From contig JAKAVW010000200.1 of assembly GCA_021827445.1 (NCBI GenBank), forward strand, positions 1-5,966: 5,966 nucleotides of DNA. The letters run 5' to 3'. Source of the stretch: Pseudomonadota bacterium (GTDB lineage Bacteria; Pseudomonadota; Gammaproteobacteria; Acidithiobacillales; Acidithiobacillaceae). The translations under genes and the position numbers were made by a program. Below the pieces are notes generated by a model. The model did no database searches and was not told the DNA's origin. It saw nothing but the letters and a program-made list of their open reading frames with translations. Numbering within the stretch: position 1 is the stretch's first letter; every line of letters starts with the position of its first letter. Of this stretch, positions 5,765 through 5,966 are shown in pieces.

Positions 5765-5966
5765 ATGCCAGCTAAACAAGTAGCCTTTGCTGAACATGCC
5801 CGCGAGAAGATGTTGCGCGGCGTTAACGTGCTCGCCGACGCCGTCAAGGTCACCTTGGGTCCCAAGGGCCGTAACGTGGTGCTCGACAAGTCTTTCGGTG
5901 CCCCCACCATTACCAAGGACGGCGTCTCCGTCGCCAAGGAAATCGAACTGGCTGACAAGTTCGAGA
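5765..5966 (+). CDS. groEL: Chaperonin GroEL, N-terminal part (runs off window)
   Basis: The first 67 codons of the 60-kDa ATP-driven chaperonin, which forms a double heptameric ring with GroES, are present; the 3' end is beyond the window. The sequence is near-identical in kind to E. coli GroEL: KMLRGVNVLADAVKVTLGPKGRNV, with the nucleotide-binding LGPKG loop (residues 31-35), then DKSFGAPTITKDGVSVAKEIEL, including Asp52, the residue needed for ATP hydrolysis. ATG 5765 has GAGGAG (5754-5759) 5 nt before it. The 47-nt gap after groES shows no terminator, so both genes should share a transcript. Confidence 0.98.
   Translation, partial: MPAKQVAFAEHAREKMLRGVNVLADAVKVTLGPKGRNVVLDKSFGAPTITKDGVSVAKEIELADKFE

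Overview
The window looks like chromosomal DNA of an acidophilic, Acidithiobacillus-like proteobacterium. This is inferred from GC-rich coding sequence, the glnE-ilvE-zinc-finger gene order seen in beta- and gammaproteobacteria, and the character of the GroES/GroEL proteins. The genus is a moderate-confidence inference and was not checked against a database. No mobile element, CRISPR array, tRNA or rRNA gene was seen, and the protein-coding genes are mostly ordinary housekeeping genes.

Layout. (1) 3-1127 (+) is the C-terminal adenylyltransferase half of GlnE, which regulates glutamine synthetase; its start lies outside the window. It is followed closely by ilvE (branched-chain aminotransferase, 1140-2063) and a 70-residue CHCC zinc-finger protein (2068-2280). 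The gaps are 12 and 4 nt, so the three probably form one operon with translational coupling. (2) 2301-4133 (-) is a complete dsbD, the inner-membrane thiol reductase, convergent with the first operon and 20 nt from it. (3) 4134-4528 is a 395-nt stretch without a protein gene. (4) 4529-5290 (+) is an alpha/beta hydrolase. (5) 5427 onward is groES and the first 67 codons of groEL, behind a sigma70-type promoter that overlaps a CIRCE operator, the binding site of the HrcA repressor.

The least ordinary part is the 395-nt gap. It contains two diverged copies, about 137 nt apart, of a short unit. Each unit has a conserved 5' segment, a pyrimidine-rich stretch holding CCTCCTTT (the anti-Shine-Dalgarno sequence of the 16S rRNA 3' end), and a Rho-independent terminator. 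The second copy also has a good promoter placed so that the predicted transcription start coincides with the start of the homology. The two terminator stems differ by a compensatory base-pair change. This looks like a tandem pair of sibling small RNAs of about 75-80 nt that could bind ribosome binding sites. An alternative is that copy 2 is the attenuated leader of the hydrolase gene.

Functionally, the left operon links nitrogen regulation (GlnE) with amino-acid transamination (IlvE). The right half concerns protein quality: disulfide reduction in the periplasm (DsbD) and cytoplasmic folding (GroESL).
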